Shown piece by piece: positions 1 through 10,050 of a DNA stretch of 64,000 nt. The notes under the pieces were generated by a model, which saw nothing but the letters and a program-made list of their open reading frames with translations, was not told the DNA's origin and ran no database searches. A program made the translations under genes and the position numbers. The stretch covers positions 62,001 to 126,000 of the forward strand of contig NZ_LSZQ01000052.1 in the NCBI RefSeq assembly GCF_001580015.1. Reading direction: 5' to 3'. The DNA is from Cephaloticoccus primus. GTDB taxonomy: Bacteria > Verrucomicrobiota > Verrucomicrobiia > Opitutales > Opitutaceae. How positions within the stretch are numbered: the stretch's first letter is position 1; the number at the start of each line of letters is the position of its first letter.

Positions 1-375
1 GCCGTCGAGTTTTGGGGAGATGCCGCGGAAGTCGCGAATGGTCGGCAGTGCGACGGCGATCAAGCGGTAGAGGAAGTCCCACATGTTGGCGCCGCGCAGC
101 GTCACACAGCAGCCGACGACCTGGCCCTGGCGGAGCTTGAAGTTGGAGATCGCCTTCTTGGCCTTGGTGAGCACCGGGCGTTGACCGGCGATGAGGCCGA
201 GGTCGCGCTGGATGTCGGCGATCTGCGTCTTGTCCGCGTCGGCATCGATACCGGTGTTGAGGACGATCTTCTCGACCGTCGGCACTTGATGCTTGTTGGT
301 GTAGCCGCGCGCCTTGGTCAGCGCGGGGACGACCTGCTCGGCGTAGAGGGTTTTAAGTGTCGGTGTGTGGCTCAT
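1..375 (-). CDS. rplE: 50S ribosomal protein L5 (partial, cut by left edge)
   Basis: The first 125 residues are present, beginning MSHTPTLKTLYAEQVVPAL; the rest runs off the left edge. L5 sits in the central protuberance of the large subunit and binds 5S rRNA with L18. The stretch reading EKIVLNTGI and the later GQRPVLTKAKKAISNFKLR match the L5 family. The ATG on the complement at 375 is the only good start. It is the last gene seen of the ribosomal cluster; a gap of about 140 bases separates it from rplX, larger than the other gaps in this operon. Confidence 0.95.
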   Translation of the reverse strand, partial: MSHTPTLKTLYAEQVVPALTKARGYTNKHQVPTVEKIVLNTGIDADADKTQIADIQRDLGLIAGQRPVLTKAKKAISNFKLRQGQVVGCCVTLRGANMWDFLYRLIAVALPTIRDFRGISPKLDG

Positions 376-513
376 TGCTGGATCCACCGGATTTCCGACC
401 CGGCGGCATAGGGAGTGAAAAAAAGGGGGCGAGTAGCGTGTGTCTCAGGTGCGCTTGGCAAGTGCGAAGATTGAGCGCGCCTGCGATTGGGCTTCGGTTC
501 GCACAGGTAAGGC

Positions 514-792
514 TCAGGCGGCGGCCGCAGCGGCGGACTTGCCGCGCTTGCTCGCATCGTAAGTCGCCTTGAGCATGAGGTTGGAGATGTGGATCGAGCC
601 CTCGCGCTCGGCAATCGTGCCATTGGGGTGATCCTGCGACTTCTTGAGGTGGCGCTTGATCATCGCCACGCCTTCGACCCGCGCACGGGACTTGGCGGCG
701 AGGATTTCCAGCACCTTGCCTTCTTTACCTTTATGCGAACCGGCGATGACGGTGACCTGGTCGCCGCGTTTGATGTGAAATTTAGCAGCCAT
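514..792 (-). CDS. rplX: 50S ribosomal protein L24
   Basis: 92 residues starting MAAKFHIKRGDQVTVIAGSH. The KOW motif of L24 (GDQVTVIAGSHKGKEGKVLEI) lies at about residues 10-30. L24 is an assembly initiator that binds the 5' end of 23S rRNA. The gene is a little shorter than the usual 100-105 residues and ends in an Ala-rich tail (KRGKSAAAAAA). It lies 2 bases downstream of the rplN stop, so it is co-translated in the spc part of the cluster. Confidence 0.96.
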   Translation of the reverse strand: MAAKFHIKRGDQVTVIAGSHKGKEGKVLEILAAKSRARVEGVAMIKRHLKKSQDHPNGTIAEREGSIHISNLMLKATYDASKRGKSAAAAAA

Positions 793-794
793 TG

Positions 795-1160
795 TTAGAG
801 TACCTCCGGGGCCAACGAGATGATCTTCATAAAATTCTTCGCGCGCAGCTCGCGGGCGACCGGGCCAAAGATACGGGTGCCCTTGGGGTTGTTGTTGGCG
901 TCGATGATGACGACCGCGTTGCTGTCAAAGCGCAGGTAGCTGCCATCCGCGCGGCGGACCGGAGCCTTGGTGCGGACGACGACCGCCTTGACGACCTCGC
1001 CCTTCTTGACCGAGGCATCAGTCGAGCTTTCGCGGATGTGGATGGTGACGATGTCGCCAATGCCCGCGGTGTCGGTGTTTTGCCCCGCCTTGCGGATCAT
1101 GGCGGCCTTTCGCGCGCCCGTGTTGTCGGCGATGGTGAGTCTGGAACGAAGTTGGATCAT
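795..1160 (-). CDS. rplN: 50S ribosomal protein L14
   Basis: 121 residues starting [19 protein letters not shown], the near-invariant L14 N terminus, and ending [16 protein letters not shown], the usual C terminus. L14 sits at the subunit interface and contacts 16S rRNA helix 14 and L19. Length is exactly typical. It lies between rpsQ and rplX in the standard spc order. Confidence 0.98.
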   Translation of the reverse strand: MIQLRSRLTIADNTGARKAAMIRKAGQNTDTAGIGDIVTIHIRESSTDASVKKGEVVKAVVVRTKAPVRRADGSYLRFDSNAVVIIDANNNPKGTRIFGPVARELRAKNFMKIISLAPEVL

Positions 1161-1258
1161 GACGTGAGTCCGTGTGTGGGATTTAAATAGTCAGTGCAGA
1201 CGCGAAGTGCGGCGCGCGGCGGTGGAGGGAAAATCGCAGTGCAAGCGGAGGCGCGTGC

Positions 1259-1582
1259 TCAGGCCTTGGCCTCTGCGCCCGCAGCAGCGGCAGTCTCGGC
1301 AGCGACGTCCTCAATGCTCGCGGCGCGCTCCAGGATCGAGACGATGCGCCAGCGCTTCAGGCGGCTCAGGGGGCGCGTCTCCATGATCTCCACCTTGTCC
1401 CCCGGGTGCGTCTCGTTTTTCTCATCATGCGCGTGCACGACGGTCTGGCGGTTGACGACCTTGTGGTAAAGCGGGTGCGGCGTCTTGTAGGGGATCGTCA
1501 CCTTGATGGACTTGTCGCCGGAGCGGCTGGTGACGAAGCCGATGAGTGTCTTGCGGCTGTTATGGCGAATGTGCTGGGACAT
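1259..1582 (-). CDS. rpsQ: 30S ribosomal protein S17
   Basis: 107 residues, longer than the common 80-90. The core RKTLIGFVTSRSGDKSIKV and PGDKVEIMETRPLSRLKRW is diagnostic for S17, an OB-fold primary 16S rRNA binder. The extra length is a C-terminal Ala-rich tail after the conserved WRIV segment (residues about 83-107), probably disordered. It lies downstream of rpmC and upstream of rplN. Confidence 0.97.
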   Translation of the reverse strand: MSQHIRHNSRKTLIGFVTSRSGDKSIKVTIPYKTPHPLYHKVVNRQTVVHAHDEKNETHPGDKVEIMETRPLSRLKRWRIVSILERAASIEDVAAETAAAAGAEAKA

Positions 1583-1631
1583 GGGCGGCAGTATGTGTGG
1601 CGAGCGTATGAGGCAGTGACCAGAGCGCGCG

Positions 1632-1829
1632 TCAGGCGGCTTGGCGGCCCTTCTCGTTCAAGATGGTTTCCAGGCGGGCGATTGTCTTGCGAAGCGCGCG
1701 CAGTTCGTGGGTTTTCTCCAGCTGGCCGGTCTGCTTGCGCAGGCGCATCTGGAGGAGCTGGTCGCGGGACTCGCGGAGCTTGGCAGTGATCTCGACCGGT
1801 GAGAGTTCGCGGATTTCTTTAGAAGTCAT
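1632..1829 (-). CDS. rpmC: 50S ribosomal protein L29
   Basis: 65 residues. It starts [18 protein letters not shown] and has the family segment [20 protein letters not shown] followed by the second helix [16 protein letters not shown]29 is a small helical hairpin near the peptide exit tunnel that contributes to the SRP and trigger-factor docking site. Length and place (rplP-rpmC-rpsQ) are standard. Confidence 0.97.
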   Translation of the reverse strand: MTSKEIRELSPVEITAKLRESRDQLLQMRLRKQTGQLEKTHELRALRKTIARLETILNEKGRQAA

Positions 1830-1880
1830 GAGTGCAGTGTGCGCGTGGGCAGGAGTGATCGGCGGGCGGGCGCGCTCAGG

Positions 1881-2288
1881 TTAGCGGGTGATGAAACGGC
1901 AATGGAAAGGCAGCTTCGCATCCGCCAGGCGGAAGGCTTCCTTGGCGATCGTGGCAGGCACGCCGGAAAGCTCGAAAAGCATGGTGCCCGGCTTGATGAC
2001 GGCGATGTAGTAGTCGACCGAGCCCTTCCCCTTACCCATGCGGACTTCGGCGGGCTTGCTGGTGACGGGCTTGTGCGGGAATACGCGGATCCACAGTTTC
2101 CCTTTGCGCTTGAGGTGGCGGGTGATCGTGACGCGCGCGGCCTCGATCTGGCGGCCAGTCATCGGCCCACGAGTGAGCGACTGGAGGCCGAACTCGCCAA
2201 AAGCGAGCGTATTGCCGCGCTTGGCGTTGCCGGTGTTACGGCCTTTCTGGGATTTGCGGTACTTGGTGCGTGCAGGTGCGAGAGCCAT
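1881..2288 (-). CDS. rplP: 50S ribosomal protein L16
   Basis: 135 residues with the L16 core: [20 protein letters not shown] and [20 protein letters not shown]16 helps form the A-site tRNA-binding region and is essential for late 50S assembly. The N terminus reads [20 protein letters not shown] rather than the common MLxPKRxKYRKxxKGR, so the first residues are lineage-specific while the KYRK..KGR block is kept. Confidence 0.97.
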   Translation of the reverse strand: MALAPARTKYRKSQKGRNTGNAKRGNTLAFGEFGLQSLTRGPMTGRQIEAARVTITRHLKRKGKLWIRVFPHKPVTSKPAEVRMGKGKGSVDYYIAVIKPGTMLFELSGVPATIAKEAFRLADAKLPFHCRFITR

Positions 2289-2341
2289 AGTTGGTTTCTC
2301 CTAAAAGTGATTCGATCCGGCGGCGTGCGAAGGAGCGGCGA

Positions 2342-2974
2342 TTAGTTGTTGTCGGACTCTTTTTTGCAGATCCAGCACTTGATGCCGATCTTGCCGTAGA
2401 CGGTCTGCGCCTCGGCGAAGCCGTAATCGATGTTCTCGCGCAGTGAGTGCAGGGGCACTCGGCCCTTGCGCTGCCACTCGCGGCGCGCGATGTCGCCACC
2501 GCCGAGACGGCCCGAGCACTGGATGCGGATGCCGCTGGCGCCGAGTGTCATGGCGACTTCGACGGCCTTTTTCATCGCGCGGCGGAAGGCGATGCGGCGC
2601 TCCAGCTGGAGCGCAACGTTTTCGGCGACGAGCTGCGCCTCGATCTCGGGCTTCTTCACCTCCTGGATGTCGAGGAGGATTTCCTTCCCCGTGATGCGGG
2701 CGAGCTCTTCCTTGATCTTCTCGACCTCCTGGCCCTTGCGGCCGATCACGATCCCGGGCCGAGCGGTGTAAATCTCGACGCGGACGCGGTTGGAGGCGCG
2801 CTCGATAAAAATGCGCGGCACGCTGGCCTGCTTGAGCTTCTCCATGAGCTTCTCACGGATGATCTGGTCTTCGACCAAGAGCTTGCTGAAGTCCTTCTTA
2901 CCGGCGTACCAGCGGGACTGCCAGTTGCGGCGGACGGCGAGACGGAAGCCTACGGGATTGGTTTTCTGGCCCAT
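2342..2974 (-). CDS. rpsC: 30S ribosomal protein S3
   Basis: 210 residues. The start chosen is the ATG at 2974 giving [16 protein letters not shown], the canonical S3 start; the open frame extends 36 codons further upstream without family similarity. The KH-domain GxxG loop is seen in [18 protein letters not shown] (residues about 75-92), and the S3 C-terminal domain follows ([14 protein letters not shown]). S3 is part of the mRNA entry tunnel. It ends KESDNN without the long tail some species have. Confidence 0.97.
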   Translation of the reverse strand: MGQKTNPVGFRLAVRRNWQSRWYAGKKDFSKLLVEDQIIREKLMEKLKQASVPRIFIERASNRVRVEIYTARPGIVIGRKGQEVEKIKEELARITGKEILLDIQEVKKPEIEAQLVAENVALQLERRIAFRRAMKKAVEVAMTLGASGIRIQCSGRLGGGDIARREWQRKGRVPLHSLRENIDYGFAEAQTVYGKIGIKCWICKKESDNN

Positions 2975-3002
2975 GTTGGGAAAAGGAGGGGGAGCTAGTA
3001 GA

Positions 3003-3344
3003 TCAGTTGGAGTTGCCGTCGCTGAGGACGATGCGGATATGCGACATCTTTTTGCGGCGGGGCTTGGCCGTGCCGCGCGCACCCGCCTTGAAGCGTTTGA
3101 GGACGGGGCCGTTTTCGATGATCGCCGACTTCACCGTGAGTGCATCGGCACTCAGGTTGTTGTTGTTCTCCGCATTCGCGATGGCGCTCTTCAGCGTCTT
3201 GACGATCAGGCGGGCAGATTTGCGCGGCACGAGCGTGAGAAACTCGACTGCCTCGGCAGCCTTGCGGCCTTGGATCGTACGAGCGACTTCGCGCACTTTT
3301 TTCGGCGACATGCGCGCGTATCGGGTGAGGGATTGGACTTCCAT
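3003..3344 (-). CDS. rplV: 50S ribosomal protein L22
   Basis: 113 residues from the ATG at 3344 ([20 protein letters not shown]). A longer frame begins 15 codons upstream but adds only non-family residues. The segment [13 protein letters not shown]-like (here [13 protein letters not shown]) and the C-terminal [19 protein letters not shown] match L22. Its beta-hairpin, about residues 80-100, lines the exit tunnel where some macrolides act. Confidence 0.96.
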   Translation of the reverse strand: MEVQSLTRYARMSPKKVREVARTIQGRKAAEAVEFLTLVPRKSARLIVKTLKSAIANAENNNNLSADALTVKSAIIENGPVLKRFKAGARGTAKPRRKKMSHIRIVLSDGNSN

Positions 3345-3462
3345 GATCTTGTGATTCCTTGGGCTAAGGCGACAGCAGGGCTTCCCCATACCAGCGGGGA
3401 ATTTAAAGCCCCCCTGCCCTTTTTTCAGACGTGTGTCAGGTTAAACAGAAACGAAGAGTGGG

Positions 3463-3738
3463 TTAGACGGCTTTCTTGGTCGTAGCGCCGTGCGACTTGA
3501 AGGTGCGGGTGGGCGAAAACTCACCGAGCTTGTGGCCGACCATGTTTTCGGTGACGTGCACGGCGACAAAGGCCTTGCCGTTGTGCACATTAAACGTGTG
3601 GCCGACGAAATCGGGCGTGATCGTCGAGCGGCGCGACCAGGTCTGGATCGGCTTGTGCGAACCGGCAGCCGCCGCCTTCTCGATCTTCTCGAGCAGGTGG
3701 TAATCAACGAAAAAGCCCTTTTTGATGGAACGTGCCAT
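3463..3738 (-). CDS. rpsS: 30S ribosomal protein S19
   Basis: 91 residues beginning [19 protein letters not shown] and containing [20 protein letters not shown] and [17 protein letters not shown], all family-diagnostic. S19 forms a complex with S13 in the 30S head and contacts the A and P site tRNAs. Length and place between rplB and rplV are standard. Confidence 0.98.
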   Translation of the reverse strand: MARSIKKGFFVDYHLLEKIEKAAAAGSHKPIQTWSRRSTITPDFVGHTFNVHNGKAFVAVHVTENMVGHKLGEFSPTRTFKSHGATTKKAV

Positions 3739-3774
3739 GGTGGGTAAGTGATGCGCTTAAAAGCTGTGGGGAGA

Positions 3775-4641
3775 TTACTTGCGGCCGCGCGGCTTGCGAC
3801 CGTTGTGGTGGACGATGATGAGGCTGTTCGAGGGCTTGGAACGGCGGCGCGTCGGATAGCCCTTGGCGAGCTGGCCCCAAGGCGAGACCAGGTGCTGGCG
3901 GCCACCACCACTCTTGGAGAGTCCGTTACCACCACCGTTGGGGTGGTCGATCGGGTTCATCACGATACCGCGGACGCGCGGACGCTTGCCGAGCCAACGT
4001 TTGCGGCCCGCCTTGCCGAGCGACTGGTTGGAGTGATCGGAGTTGCCGACTTCGCCAATCGTCGCGCGGCAATTCGGGTTCACCAGTCGGATTTCGCCCG
4101 AAGGCATCTTGAGCTGGGCAAAGCCGTTCTCGACGGCGACCAGCTCAATCGATGCGCCCGCCGAACGCGCGAGCTGCGCACCGCGGCCCGGGACGAGCTC
4201 CACTGCGTGCACGCGGGTCGCCGGAGGGATCAGCGCGAGCGGATAGTTGTTGCCCACCTTGAAGTCGTTGTGCCCGGCCGTGTTGGAAGCGAGGATCGTT
4301 GCGCCGACCGCGAGTTTTTCGGGCGCGATGATGTAGCGCTTTTCACCGTTGGCGTAAGCCACGAGCGCGATGTTGGCCGAGCGATTCGGGTCGTACTCAA
4401 TCGCCTGCACGCGGGCCGGGATGTCGAGGATGCTGCGCTTGAAGTCGATGATCCGGTAGAGGCGCTTGTGCCCGCCGCCGCGACGGCGGGAGGTGATGCG
4501 GCCATAGACGTTGCGGCCACCACTCTTGTGCTTGGACTCGGTGAGTGCGCGCTCCGGGCGCTTCTTCGCGAGCTGCGGCTGGTGGTTGAGCGTGGTGAAA
4601 CGCTGGCTGGGCGTCGTAGGACGAGAGGCTTTGAGTGGCAT
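3775..4641 (-). CDS. rplB: 50S ribosomal protein L2
   Basis: 288 residues, slightly longer than the usual 273-277. L2 is a primary 23S rRNA binder needed for subunit association and peptidyl transfer. The conserved C-terminal segment VRGIVMNPIDHPNGGGNG carries the functionally important histidine and is followed by SPWGQLAKGYPTRRRSKPS. The N-terminal part (residues 1-40) has the family words SQRFTT and RALTESKHKSGGRN. Confidence 0.98.
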   Translation of the reverse strand: MPLKASRPTTPSQRFTTLNHQPQLAKKRPERALTESKHKSGGRNVYGRITSRRRGGGHKRLYRIIDFKRSILDIPARVQAIEYDPNRSANIALVAYANGEKRYIIAPEKLAVGATILASNTAGHNDFKVGNNYPLALIPPATRVHAVELVPGRGAQLARSAGASIELVAVENGFAQLKMPSGEIRLVNPNCRATIGEVGNSDHSNQSLGKAGRKRWLGKRPRVRGIVMNPIDHPNGGGNGLSKSGGGRQHLVSPWGQLAKGYPTRRRSKPSNSLIIVHHNGRKPRGRK

Positions 4642-4730
4642 GGGAGTGTGGCTCCTTCGCGGTAATTTAAAGTGTGGTTAACAGGCGTATGTGGCGTAGT
4701 GCGCGACGACGGGTGAAGGGCACTCTCGGC

Positions 4731-5012
4731 TCAGATCAGCTCGATCTTGTCGCCCGTCTTCAGCGTAACGATCGCCTTCTTGTAGTCGGAGCCCTGGACG
4801 TGGCGCCCGTTGCGAGTGCGTTTGTTCTTGCCCCGGTAGTTCTGGATGTTGACGCGGCGGACGCTGACCTTGAAGGCCTGCTCTACCGCCTCGGCAATCG
4901 AGTGCTTGTTGGTGCCTGGGTAGACCTCGAAGGTGTACTGGCCGAGCTCAGCAGACTGCTTGCTCGATTTCTCCGTCATCCGGGCGAGTTTGAGAACGGC
5001 GTTTGGGTTCAT
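4731..5012 (-). CDS. rplW: 50S ribosomal protein L23
   Basis: 93 residues; the core YTFEVYPGTNKHSIAEAVEQAF and VRRVNIQNYRGKNKRTR are typical of L23, which sits at the exit-tunnel rim and docks trigger factor and SRP. The N-terminal 25 residues ([21 protein letters not shown]) replace the usual hxxPxxTEKS start but keep MTEKS. Its start overlaps the rplD stop in an ATGA at 5009-5012, so the two are translationally coupled. Confidence 0.96.
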   Translation of the reverse strand: MNPNAVLKLARMTEKSSKQSAELGQYTFEVYPGTNKHSIAEAVEQAFKVSVRRVNIQNYRGKNKRTRNGRHVQGSDYKKAIVTLKTGDKIELI

Positions 5013-5647
5013 TTCGTCTTACCTCCGTTGATGCGGGAGAGAATCTTTTCGAGGGCGGTGCTGCTGACGATGATCTTGCGGTACTGGGCGAGATCCACCG
5101 GGTTGAGCTCGGCGGCCTCTTGCAGCGATACACGCTCAAGATTGCGTGCGGCACGGAAGGTCTCGTCCGAGAAAGGCGCGTCGACGAGGAGGATCTTCCC
5201 CGTGGGCGCGATCCGCTCGACGACCTCGTTCATGAGCTTGGTCTTCGGCTCAGGCAGCGCGAACTGCTCGATCACCGCGAGCTCCCCCGTGTTGGCGCGC
5301 TCAAAAACGGCGCGGCTGAATGCGAGTGCCCTCACCTTTGCGTTAACCTTCTTCGAGTAGTCGCGGGGCTTGGGGCCGAAAACGACACCACCACCGACCC
5401 AGAGCGGCGAGCGCGAGGAGCCGGCGCGGGCACGGCCCGTGCCCTTCTGGCGCCAGGGCTTCTTGCCGCCACCGCGGACTTCGCCGCGAGTCTTGGTCGA
5501 GTGCGTGCCTTGGCGGCGGTTGGCGTTGATGGCGACGATCACCTCTTTGAGCGCCTGAAGGCCTTTACTGCCTTCAAACACGGGGAGGTCGGCAAACTCT
5601 TGCTCGGTGCTGGTTTTCCCGTCGGGACTAAAAACTGTGAGTTTCAT
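5009..5647 (-). CDS. rplD: 50S ribosomal protein L4
   Basis: 212 residues. The internal loop carries the L4 signature [20 protein letters not shown] at about residues 53-72 followed by [20 protein letters not shown]4 reaches the exit tunnel and, in enterobacteria, also represses the S10 operon. It lies between rplC and rplW and overlaps rplW by 4 bases. Confidence 0.97.
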   Translation of the reverse strand: MKLTVFSPDGKTSTEQEFADLPVFEGSKGLQALKEVIVAINANRRQGTHSTKTRGEVRGGGKKPWRQKGTGRARAGSSRSPLWVGGGVVFGPKPRDYSKKVNAKVRALAFSRAVFERANTGELAVIEQFALPEPKTKLMNEVVERIAPTGKILLVDAPFSDETFRAARNLERVSLQEAAELNPVDLAQYRKIIVSSTALEKILSRINGGKTK

Positions 5648-5669
5648 GGGCTAGCGTTATCCTTTGGTA

Positions 5670-6317
5670 TTAGGCGTTCCTGGGCTGGCCTTTGATGGCG
5701 CTGCGGATGATGACATCGTCGCCGTTGGCCCCGGGGATGGCTCCCTTGAGGAGCAGCAGGTTTTTGTCGGCGATGACCTGGACGACGCGCAGGTTTTGCA
5801 CCGTGCGCTGGACGTTGCCCATCTGCCCGGGCATCTTCTGGTTCTTCAAAACGCGGCCAGGTGTTTGGCGCATACCGATGGAACCGATGCGGCGGTGAAA
5901 CATGGAGCCGTGCGACGCGGGGCCACCGCCGACGCGGAAGCGCTTCACGACGCCCTGGAAGCCCTTGCCCTTGGAGGTGCCGACAACGTCAACAAGTTGG
6001 CCCTCATTGAAAATCTCGACGGTGACAGTGTCACCGGCCTTGGCGTCAGGAGCCGCATCGAGGCGGACTTCGCTGAGGACACGCGGGGCGACCTCAAGAC
6101 CGGCCTTCTTCGCGTGGTTGCGCTCGGCGAGCGACGTGTTCTTCGGCTTCTTGGTCGAGAAACCGAGCTGCACGGCATTGTAGCCGTCGCGATCAGAGGT
6201 TTTGACCTGAACGACCGAGCAAGGACCGGCTTCGACTACAGTGACGGGGACCAAGACGTTGTTCGCGTCGTAGACCTGCGTCATGCCGAGTTTTTTGCCT
6301 AAAAGCGATGTAATCAT
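5670..6317 (-). CDS. rplC: 50S ribosomal protein L3
   Basis: 215 residues starting MITSLLGKKLGMTQVY. The long loop that reaches the peptidyl transferase centre is visible as GSIGMRQTPGRVLKNQKMPG (about residues 145-165); it holds the GQMG context where PrmB methylates a glutamine in other bacteria. It follows rpsJ after a gap of about 140 bases. Confidence 0.97.
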   Translation of the reverse strand: MITSLLGKKLGMTQVYDANNVLVPVTVVEAGPCSVVQVKTSDRDGYNAVQLGFSTKKPKNTSLAERNHAKKAGLEVAPRVLSEVRLDAAPDAKAGDTVTVEIFNEGQLVDVVGTSKGKGFQGVVKRFRVGGGPASHGSMFHRRIGSIGMRQTPGRVLKNQKMPGQMGNVQRTVQNLRVVQVIADKNLLLLKGAIPGANGDDVIIRSAIKGQPRNA

Positions 6318-6460
6318 AAGGCTAAGCGGTAGGTGGAAGATTTCAGACCTACATTAGTCAGGCTCCAGCGGTGCGGTTTTTTTGATCGCCCCAGGCGCCG
6401 GACTTTCGCGCGCCGAGGAAGAATGCCCGCACATGGGCATCTGCTAACTATGGACTAGGG

Positions 6461-6769
6461 TTATACGTTGATCGTGATGTCTACGCCGGAGGGAAGGTTG
6501 AGTTTCTTGAGCTCGTCCACCGTCTGCGCGGTGGGCTCGATGATGTCGATGAGGCGCTTGTGCGTGCGCGACTCGAACTGCTCCATCGACTTTTTGTCGC
6601 CGTGCGGGGAGCGGTTTACAGAAAGCTTCTCGATGCGGGTGGGCAACGGGATGGGACCCGAGACGCGCGCGCCGGAGCGCTTGGCGGTCTCGACGATCTC
6701 CAGCGCCGACTGGTCGATGACGCGGTAGTCGAAGCCTTTGAGTTTGATGCGAATGCGTTGGCCTTTCAT
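6461..6769 (-). CDS. rpsJ: 30S ribosomal protein S10
   Basis: 102 residues from the ATG at 6769 ([19 protein letters not shown]). The frame stays open 74 codons upstream, but that part overlaps the end of fusA and has no family similarity. The segment [20 protein letters not shown] is the classic S10 signature. S10 also acts as NusE in antitermination. It comes directly after fusA, so the str and S10 gene groups are joined here. Confidence 0.97.
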   Translation of the reverse strand: MKGQRIRIKLKGFDYRVIDQSALEIVETAKRSGARVSGPIPLPTRIEKLSVNRSPHGDKKSMEQFESRTHKRLIDIIEPTAQTVDELKKLNLPSGVDITINV

Positions 6770-6813
6770 GGCAGATTGGAAAAAGGGACTGTGGCGAGGT
6801 GTGGGCGGCCGCT

Positions 6814-8994
6814 TTAGCTGCGGGCAGGAGCGCGAGAGCTGGACTCGACGATCTTGGCGAGCAGCGAGCTCGGGACTTGCTCGAAGTGCGAAGGCGTAAT
6901 CGAGGCGCTGGCGCGGCCTTTGGAGAGCGAACGGATGTCGGTCACGTAGCCGAAAAGCGTTTCGAGCGGGACATGGGCCGAGACGATGCACGCGCCCGCC
7001 TTCGACTCCATCCCCTGGATCTGGCCGCGGCGGCGGTTCACATCGCCCATGAGGTCGCCCTGGTATTCTTCCGGAGTCGTGATCTCGACCGCCATGATCG
7101 GCTCAAGGAGAATCGGGTTGGCCGCTTTCATCGCCTCCTTGAAGGCGAAGATGCCGGCCATCTTGAAGGCGAGTTCGGAAGAGTCCACATCGTGGAACGA
7201 GCCATCGACGATGCGCACCTTGATATCGACGACGGGGTAGCCCGCGACGACACCGTTGTTGGCGCCTTCCATGATTCCGTCGGTCGTCGGCTTGATAAAT
7301 TCCTTGGGGATGACGCCACCGACGATCTCGTTGATGACCTCGATGCCCTTGCCCTTTTCGTTGGGCTCGATCTTGACCACGGCGTGACCGTACTGGCCCT
7401 TACCACCGGACTGGCGGATGAACTTACCCTCGCCAGTGGCCTCGGCGAGGATCGTCTCGCGGTAGGCGATCTGCGGTTTGCCGGAAGCGGCCTCGACCTT
7501 GAACTCGCGCTTCATCCGGTCGCGGATGATGTCGAGGTGCAGCTCGCCCATGCCGGAGAGAATCGTTTGCCCCGTGTCGGTGTCGGTCGAGACGCGCAGG
7601 GTCGGGTCTTCGGCCACGAGCCGCTGGAGCGCGTTACTCATCTTCTCCTGGTCGGCCTTGCTGTTGGGCTCGATCGACATGGAGATGACGGGCTCGGGGA
7701 AGGACGGCGGCTCAAGACGCACATCGTAACCTTCGTCGCACAGCGTATCGCCAGTGATTACGTCCTTGATGCCGACGAGCGCACAAATGTCCCCCGAGTA
7801 CGCGACGTCGATTTCGTCACGATCCATCGCACGCATGAGCACGAGGCGCGAGACGCGCTCGCTGCGGCGGGTGCGCGGATTGTACAGCGGCGTCCCCTTC
7901 GGGAGTTTTCCGGTGTAAACGCGGTAGAAAACGAGCTTTCCGATGAAGGGGTCGCTCCAGAGCTTGAAGGCGAGACCGGCGAGCTTGCCGTTGTCATCGA
8001 CCTTCACCGCCACTTCGTTGCCCTCGGAGTCCTGGCCCTTGATCTCGTCGACATCGAGCGGGTTGGGCAGGTAGTTGACGACGCAGTCGAGGAGGCGCTG
8101 GACGCCTTTTTTCTTGAATGCAGAGCCCGGGATGACGCCGACGAAATTCATCGAGATCGTCGCCTTGCGGACTGCGATTTGCAGCTCCTCCACCGTGACT
8201 TCCTCGCCGCCGAGGTATTTTTCGGCAATCACGTCGTCGAAGTCGGAAACCGCTTCGATCAACTTTTCCCGATACTCTTTCGCCTGCGCGGCGAGCGCTT
8301 CGGGAATCGCCGAAGTGCGGGGCTTGAGGCCGAGCGAGTCTTCCTCATCGCCAAAAATGTAGGCGCAGTTCTGCACCAGATCGACGACGCCGTTAAAGTC
8401 ATCCTCCTTGCCGATCGGGATGAACAGCGGATGCGCGTTGGCACCGAGCTTCTCGCGCATCTCTTCGATGGCGCGGAAAAAGTCCGCTCCCGTGCGGTCC
8501 ATTTTGTTAACGAAAGCGATGCGCGGCACGTTGTACTTGTTCGCCTGCCGCCAGACTGTCTCGGACTGCGGCTGCACGCCGGCAACCGCGCAAAATACGG
8601 CGACCGCGCCGTCCAGCACGCGCATCGAGCGCTCGACCTCGGCCGTGAAGTCCACGTGCCCGGGCGTGTCGATGATGTTGATGCGCTGCTTGATCCCCTT
8701 CCAGGGGCCGCTCGACGCATCCCACGCACAGGAGATCGAGGCCGCCGTGATCGTGATCCCGCGCTCGCGCTCCTGCTCCATCCAGTCGGTCACCGCAGTG
8801 CCTTCGTGGACTTCGCCGATCTTGTGAACCGCGCCCGAGTAAAACAGGATGCGCTCACTGGTCGTCGTTTTTCCCGCGTCGATGTGCGCGGCGATACCGA
8901 TGTTGCGCGTCCACTCTAGCGGGAACGGCCGATCTTTGGCATTCGCCGCAGAAATCTTCGACTTCTCTGTAACAATGGAAATGGCTGAGGACAT
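6814..8994 (-). CDS. fusA: Elongation factor G
   Basis: 726 residues. EF-G is the GTPase that moves tRNA and mRNA after peptide bond formation. G1 is [13 protein letters not shown] (residues about 36-48), switch II is DTPGHVDF and G4 is NKMD. Domains II-V follow, ending near [19 protein letters not shown], a typical domain V segment. About 28 residues precede the usual start of homology ([16 protein letters not shown]), so an N-terminal extension is present unless a start further in is used. It lies between rpsG and rpsJ; tuf, which often follows fusA, is absent. Confidence 0.97.
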   Translation of the reverse strand: MSSAISIVTEKSKISAANAKDRPFPLEWTRNIGIAAHIDAGKTTTSERILFYSGAVHKIGEVHEGTAVTDWMEQERERGITITAASISCAWDASSGPWKGIKQRINIIDTPGHVDFTAEVERSMRVLDGAVAVFCAVAGVQPQSETVWRQANKYNVPRIAFVNKMDRTGADFFRAIEEMREKLGANAHPLFIPIGKEDDFNGVVDLVQNCAYIFGDEEDSLGLKPRTSAIPEALAAQAKEYREKLIEAVSDFDDVIAEKYLGGEEVTVEELQIAVRKATISMNFVGVIPGSAFKKKGVQRLLDCVVNYLPNPLDVDEIKGQDSEGNEVAVKVDDNGKLAGLAFKLWSDPFIGKLVFYRVYTGKLPKGTPLYNPRTRRSERVSRLVLMRAMDRDEIDVAYSGDICALVGIKDVITGDTLCDEGYDVRLEPPSFPEPVISMSIEPNSKADQEKMSNALQRLVAEDPTLRVSTDTDTGQTILSGMGELHLDIIRDRMKREFKVEAASGKPQIAYRETILAEATGEGKFIRQSGGKGQYGHAVVKIEPNEKGKGIEVINEIVGGVIPKEFIKPTTDGIMEGANNGVVAGYPVVDIKVRIVDGSFHDVDSSELAFKMAGIFAFKEAMKAANPILLEPIMAVEITTPEEYQGDLMGDVNRRRGQIQGMESKAGACIVSAHVPLETLFGYVTDIRSLSKGRASASITPSHFEQVPSSLLAKIVESSSRAPARS

Positions 8995-9019
8995 TTTTTA
9001 GGACGACGGCGATTTTTTC

Positions 9020-9493
9020 TTACCAACGGAGATGAGCGAAGGCGCGGTTGGCCTGGGCCATCCTGTGTGTGTCGTCCTTCTTCTTAACCACGACGCCCGT
9101 GTTGTTGTAGGCATCTACGATCTCGGCGGCCAGCGCGTCGCGCATCGGCATGGCCTTGCGGTTGTTCGCCGCGGCGACGAGCCAACGCAGCGCGACCGAC
9201 TCCTGCCGCTCAAACGAAATCTCGACCGGCACCTGATACGTCGCCCCACCCACGCGGCGGCTCTTCACCTCCAGGCGCGGACGCGCGTTCTCCATCGCCC
9301 CGAGCAGCAGGTCGACCGGGTTCCCCTTGTCGAGCTTCTCGGACACCTTTTCAAAGGCACCATAAACGATGCGCTGCGCGGTGTTCTTCTTGCCGTCCTT
9401 CATGACGACATTGACTAGGTGGGCAACCAACGGGCTGTTGTAGCGAGCGTCCGGGGTGATCTTGCGCTTAGTGGCTCTGTGGCGACGTGACAT
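9020..9493 (-). CDS. rpsG: 30S ribosomal protein S7
   Basis: 157 residues, typical length. It contains the segment YNSPLVAHLVNVVMKDGKKN and the C-terminal RMAQANRAFAHLRW, both S7 hallmarks. S7 nucleates assembly of the 30S head and touches the E-site tRNA. It lies between rpsL and fusA as in the classical str operon, with short spacers of 25 bases to fusA and 43 to rpsL. Confidence 0.98.
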   Translation of the reverse strand: MSRRHRATKRKITPDARYNSPLVAHLVNVVMKDGKKNTAQRIVYGAFEKVSEKLDKGNPVDLLLGAMENARPRLEVKSRRVGGATYQVPVEISFERQESVALRWLVAAANNRKAMPMRDALAAEIVDAYNNTGVVVKKKDDTHRMAQANRAFAHLRW

Positions 9494-9536
9494 AGCGAGG
9501 TGTTAAGAATTGGTTTTCTTGAAAAGTGAGTGGCCC

Positions 9537-9914
9537 TTACTTGGCCTTCGGACGCTTCACCCCGTACTTCGAGCGGCTGCGGCGGCGTTTCTCGACACCG
9601 GTCGCGTCGAGCGCGCCGCGCACGATATGATAGCGCACACCGGGCAAGTCCTTCACACGGCCGCCGCGCACCAGCACAATCGAGTGCTCTTGCAGCGAGT
9701 GACCCTCATCGGGGATGTACGAAATCACCTCGATACCGTTGGTCAGGCGCACCTTGGCGACCTTACGAATAGCGGAGTTCGGCTTCTTCGGCGTGCGGGT
9801 CATGACCTGCACACAGACGCCGCGGCGAAACGGGTTGCTGTCCAAAGCCGGGGACTTCGACTTGGCCACAACCTTGCGGCGGCCTTTGCGAACGAGCTGA
9901 TTGATGGTCGGCAT
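9537..9914 (-). CDS. rpsL: 30S ribosomal protein S12
   Basis: 125 residues starting [16 protein letters not shown]. The decoding-centre loops are intact: TPKKPNSA near residue 42 and [13 protein letters not shown] near residue 85. Both lysines where streptomycin-resistance mutations usually arise are wild type, and the Asp that RimO modifies in other bacteria is kept. It is the first gene of the cluster; the spacer upstream carries terminator-like hairpins and a possible promoter. Confidence 0.98.
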   Translation of the reverse strand: MPTINQLVRKGRRKVVAKSKSPALDSNPFRRGVCVQVMTRTPKKPNSAIRKVAKVRLTNGIEVISYIPDEGHSLQEHSIVLVRGGRVKDLPGVRYHIVRGALDATGVEKRRRSRSKYGVKRPKAK

Positions 9915-9964
9915 ACTGAGGGTACGTGTGAAATCTAGGGAAAAGAGGCCGACGCTAGCACCGC

Positions 9965-9994
9965 AGTTTAGCTCGGCAAGCGTTTTTTAGCCAA
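9965..9994 (-). promoter_or_regulatory. Possible promoter of the str-S10-spc cluster
   Basis: On the minus strand a TTGGCT box (9989-9994) and a TAAACT box (9965-9970) are separated by 18 bases and end about 50 bases upstream of the rpsL ATG. The match to sigma-70 consensus is only partial, so this is a weak inference. Confidence 0.3.
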
Positions 9995-10050
9995 AATCGT
10001 ACAGGACGCGTAACTTCGCGTCCACCAAGGCATTGGCGCAAAAAAACCAA

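Noticed and set aside
6799-8919. 706-codon plus-strand frame
   Set aside because: Antisense shadow of fusA, with no recognisable sequence.
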